A DNA stretch of 64,000 bases from JAJDNS01 sp963578825 (GTDB lineage: Bacteria; Acidobacteriota; Vicinamibacteria; Fen-336), in the NCBI GenBank assembly GCA_963578825.1, contig CAUZDW010000016.1:21573-85572 (forward strand), in the 5' to 3' direction. The translations under genes were made by a program, and so were the position numbers. Shown here piece after piece: positions 61,921 through 64,000 of the stretch; the first letter of the stretch is position 1; each line of letters starts with the position of its first letter. Under the pieces are notes generated by a model. That model did no database searches. It saw nothing but the letters and a program-made list of their open reading frames with translations, and was not told where the DNA came from.

Positions 61921-64000
61921 GGCCCCGATGCTTCCCGACAGACGAGCGAGGGGGGCAACACAAGGTAGACGCCGAGCCCGCGCTCGGGCGCGTTCGGGGG
62001 ATGGTAGAGCGGGGCCACGTGCAGGCTGAGTCGATCACTGGTGGCCACGGGAAGCTCCAATCGGTCGCGGCTCTCTCCCGGTGCCAGCGAGAGAGTCATC
62101 TCCGTCGCGGACGTGCTCAGCGTGACGGTCCTCTCGAGCGGCGTCGGGTTTTCGAGATGGAGCGGCATCGTTGCCCGCGGCCAGTTGTCGAACCGCACCA
62201 TGGCGCGGCGCCGGGTCCAGCCGGTCGGATGCAGCCCCCAGGAGTGAAGGCATACGGCCTCCGGCGCCCGCCCTGAGCGGAGCGGCCGAACGATGCCTCT
62301 TCTGCGCTGCGTTCCGGCGAAGCGTAGCGTCGCGTCCCCAAGAGGGACTTCGAGGAGGGCTGGCTCGAGGACCAGGGCGTCGCAGCCGGAGGTGTCCAGG
62401 AAACCTCGCACGCTTCCCGCCTCGCGGAGCCAGGCAGCCGGGGTGAACGACAGGTGGTGTGGCACGCGCCCGCGGAGGAAGAAGCCTATTGGGCCGTTGC
62501 CTTCCATCGGGCCGAGGCAGAGCTTGAGGGGAGTCGGCCCTGCAACGTCGAGCAAGCGGCGGGCTTCCTCGCGCTCGAGGCGGGTCCTTCGCGGCAGCTC
62601 GCGTAGCGACGGAAGGCCGTTCTCCGGGCTCGCCAGGGGGACCAGTACCGCCATGAAGGCCTGCACTCCCACCGCCGCGACTGCAAAGGCCTTCGCGCCC
62701 GCCCGGGGGCGGCGGCCCGGGGCGGTGAGGGCACGCACGGCGAGGGCGGCGAGCGGCGGTGCCACGAGGACGAAGTAGCGGTACTTGTGGGACGTCCATG
62801 CCTGGAACAGGCAAAACACGAGGAGGAAGGCCGCGACGGAAGCCAGGAGCGCCACGGCCAGCCGGTCTCCGGGGGCGGGCGCCCGGCGTCGGAGACCGGC
62901 GAGGGCCCGCAGGCCGCCCACGGCGGCGAGGGTCGCGGCCAGGACGCCCATCGACAGGAAGTCCTCGTGCCACGGGTGATCTCGCATCGCCTGCAAGGCC
63001 GCCTCGAAGCGGCTCGCGAATCCCGGGAACGGAGGCCTCACCGACCCGAGCCGCATGATTTCCTTGGCACCGGCCTCGAAGGCGGCGGTCACGGGTCCGC
63101 GGACGAACGGAGGATTCGACGTGGGCTCCAGCAGCTGCCAGGCGTAGGCGAGTCCGTTCACACCCGCGAAGTGGAGGCGAGACGACTGGGGCTGGACGTG
63201 CACCTGCCCGATGGCCCCGGGGGGGCTGAATGGCGTCCCGTAGTGGAGCAGGTTCAGGGCGTAAGCCGCTCCCCCGAGCGGCAGGGCCACGAGCCCGGCC
63301 AGGAGTACCCCCCGGAGAACCGCCCGCAGCGACGTCCGTGCGAGCACGGCTGCGGCTGCCAGCAGGAGAAGAAGACCGGGAGCCCAGTAGAACATCGTGC
63401 CCTTGGCTCCCACGGCCAGGCCGAGCGCGGCTCCGGCGAGGGCCCAGTCCGCCCGGCGCCCCGACCGCAGGGAGATGAGCATGAACACCAGGAAGGCCGC
63501 GGCGCAGCCGGAGGTGTAGAGATCAGTCTGAGCAGTGAGGAGCTGAGCGCATACGTTCGGCATGCCCAGGAGGAGGACGACCGAAGCAAGCGCCGCAACG
63601 CGCGAGAGTCCGAGCTCCAGCGTCAGGCGGTAGGTGGCCGCGCCCGCAAGCACGCCACCGACGAGCTGGGGAAGCTCGACGAGCGGGAAGCCATGGCGGA
63701 AGAAGCCCACGACCCAGAGCATGACCAGGTCGGCGCCGAAGGTGACATAGTTCACCCGCGCGTCGCCGAGGTCGAACGCGGCGATGTGGCCGAGACGGCC
63801 CTCCTGGAGCCACCAGGCGATCCGCGGGAGTCGATACCCGAGCGTGTCCCCGTTGAGAGGGGGACTGAGGGCCGCGAGCACCGCGGTCGAGCCGAGCACG
63901 CCAAAAACGACCAGAGAGAGGAAGCGCTCGGGTCGCGACGCGGCCGGGCCGACTACGCGCGCTATGCCTCGAGCGACGTCGCCTACGGATTGTGCGCTGA
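61917..64000 (-). CDS. GT-C-type membrane glycosyltransferase (PMT/GT39-like), partial at right edge
   Basis: The open frame continues to the last base of the window, so the 5' end lies outside. Only GTG 63899 and later starts are in the window, and upstream of it the frame still reads ARGIARVVG then RFLSLVVFGVLGS. The visible 660 or more residues have at least ten helices. An early loop LNGDTLGYRLPRIAWWLQEG (acidic Asp after the first helix, the GT-C catalytic place) is followed by DARVNYVTFGADL. A periplasmic C-terminal domain (RFAGTQRRRGIVRPLRSG) completes it. Such proteins use polyprenyl-phosphate sugars. It leads the unit with the methyltransferase at 61258. Confidence 0.75.
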   Translation of the reverse strand, partial: SAQSVGDVARGIARVVGPAASRPERFLSLVVFGVLGSTAVLAALSPPLNGDTLGYRLPRIAWWLQEGRLGHIAAFDLGDARVNYVTFGADLVMLWVVGFFRHGFPLVELPQLVGGVLAGAATYRLTLELGLSRVAALASVVLLLGMPNVCAQLLTAQTDLYTSGCAAAFLVFMLISLRSGRRADWALAGAALGLAVGAKGTMFYWAPGLLLLLAAAAVLARTSLRAVLRGVLLAGLVALPLGGAAYALNLLHYGTPFSPPGAIGQVHVQPQSSRLHFAGVNGLAYAWQLLEPTSNPPFVRGPVTAAFEAGAKEIMRLGSVRPPFPGFASRFEAALQAMRDHPWHEDFLSMGVLAATLAAVGGLRALAGLRRRAPAPGDRLAVALLASVAAFLLVFCLFQAWTSHKYRYFVLVAPPLAALAVRALTAPGRRPRAGAKAFAVAAVGVQAFMAVLVPLASPENGLPSLRELPRRTRLEREEARRLLDVAGPTPLKLCLGPMEGNGPIGFFLRGRVPHHLSFTPAAWLREAGSVRGFLDTSGCDALVLEPALLEVPLGDATLRFAGTQRRRGIVRPLRSGRAPEAVCLHSWGLHPTGWTRRRAMVRFDNWPRATMPLHLENPTPLERTVTLSTSATEMTLSLAPGESRDRLELPVATSDRLSLHVAPLYHPPNAPERGLGVYLVLPPSLVCREASGP

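Overview
The window comes from a G+C-rich, Gram-negative, probably uncultured bacterium. A C-terminal-Phe outer-membrane barrel, an FKBP lipoprotein and a di-haem b558-type succinate dehydrogenase all point to a diderm with a respiratory TCA cycle. Dispersed 40-bp repeats and a REP-like palindrome suggest an environmental lineage of the Myxococcota, former Deltaproteobacteria or Acidobacteria kind. Nothing here fixes the phylum.

From 1 to about 17.8 kb lies housekeeping metabolism. It holds the start of a GT2 glycosyltransferase, a membrane protein, an SGNH hydrolase, pruA facing a TIGR00300-type ornithine cyclodeaminase, dcd, an fkp-sucC-sucD-ndk run and an LCAT-like hydrolase. sdhCAB, a frameshifted Crp/Fnr regulator, a DUF3179 protein and an outer-membrane barrel follow. 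Together the metabolic genes feed ornithine/proline carbon to glutamate and cover the succinyl-CoA to fumarate steps. The spaces between these genes carry repeats, a perfect 26-bp palindrome and long G/C homopolymers, one set of which sits inside the pruA C-terminus.

From about 17.9 kb to the right edge is a surface-glycan island of at least 46 kb. It starts with wecB, a FlaA1/CapD dehydratase-epimerase, a WecA/MraY-like initiating transferase, an SDR and two GT-B glycosyltransferases. A lower-G+C part follows, with methyltransferases, a GT2, an IS200-type remnant and a UDP-sulfoquinovose synthase. A long minus-strand run, mostly with overlapping or nearly touching stop/start codons, then covers 47.9 back to 29.6 kb. 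In reading order it holds a methyltransferase, a GT4, a heparinase-II/III-like protein, an alcohol-dehydrogenase/Gfo-Idh fusion, a second methyltransferase, an ABC exporter, a CmcI-like protein, neuB, neuC, neuA, a capsule-type GT-B protein, an epimerase, a methyltransferase and a DxD glycosyltransferase. asnB diverges from its head.

The right part (50-64 kb) holds decayed assembly genes: a Wzx flippase with a stop and a frameshift, and a truncated sulfatase-like lipoprotein joined to a truncated Wzy/ligase. It also holds an intact Wzy/ligase-heparinase-WbuB operon, methyltransferases and GT-C-like membrane proteins. The likely product is a nonulosonate-containing, possibly sulfoquinovose-bearing and methylated glycan. 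The intact ABC exporter may have replaced, or may supplement, the broken Wzx route. I did not find a clearly unprecedented enzyme family. The combination of sqdB, neuBCA and two apparently cytoplasmic heparinase-like proteins is the best candidate for something undescribed.
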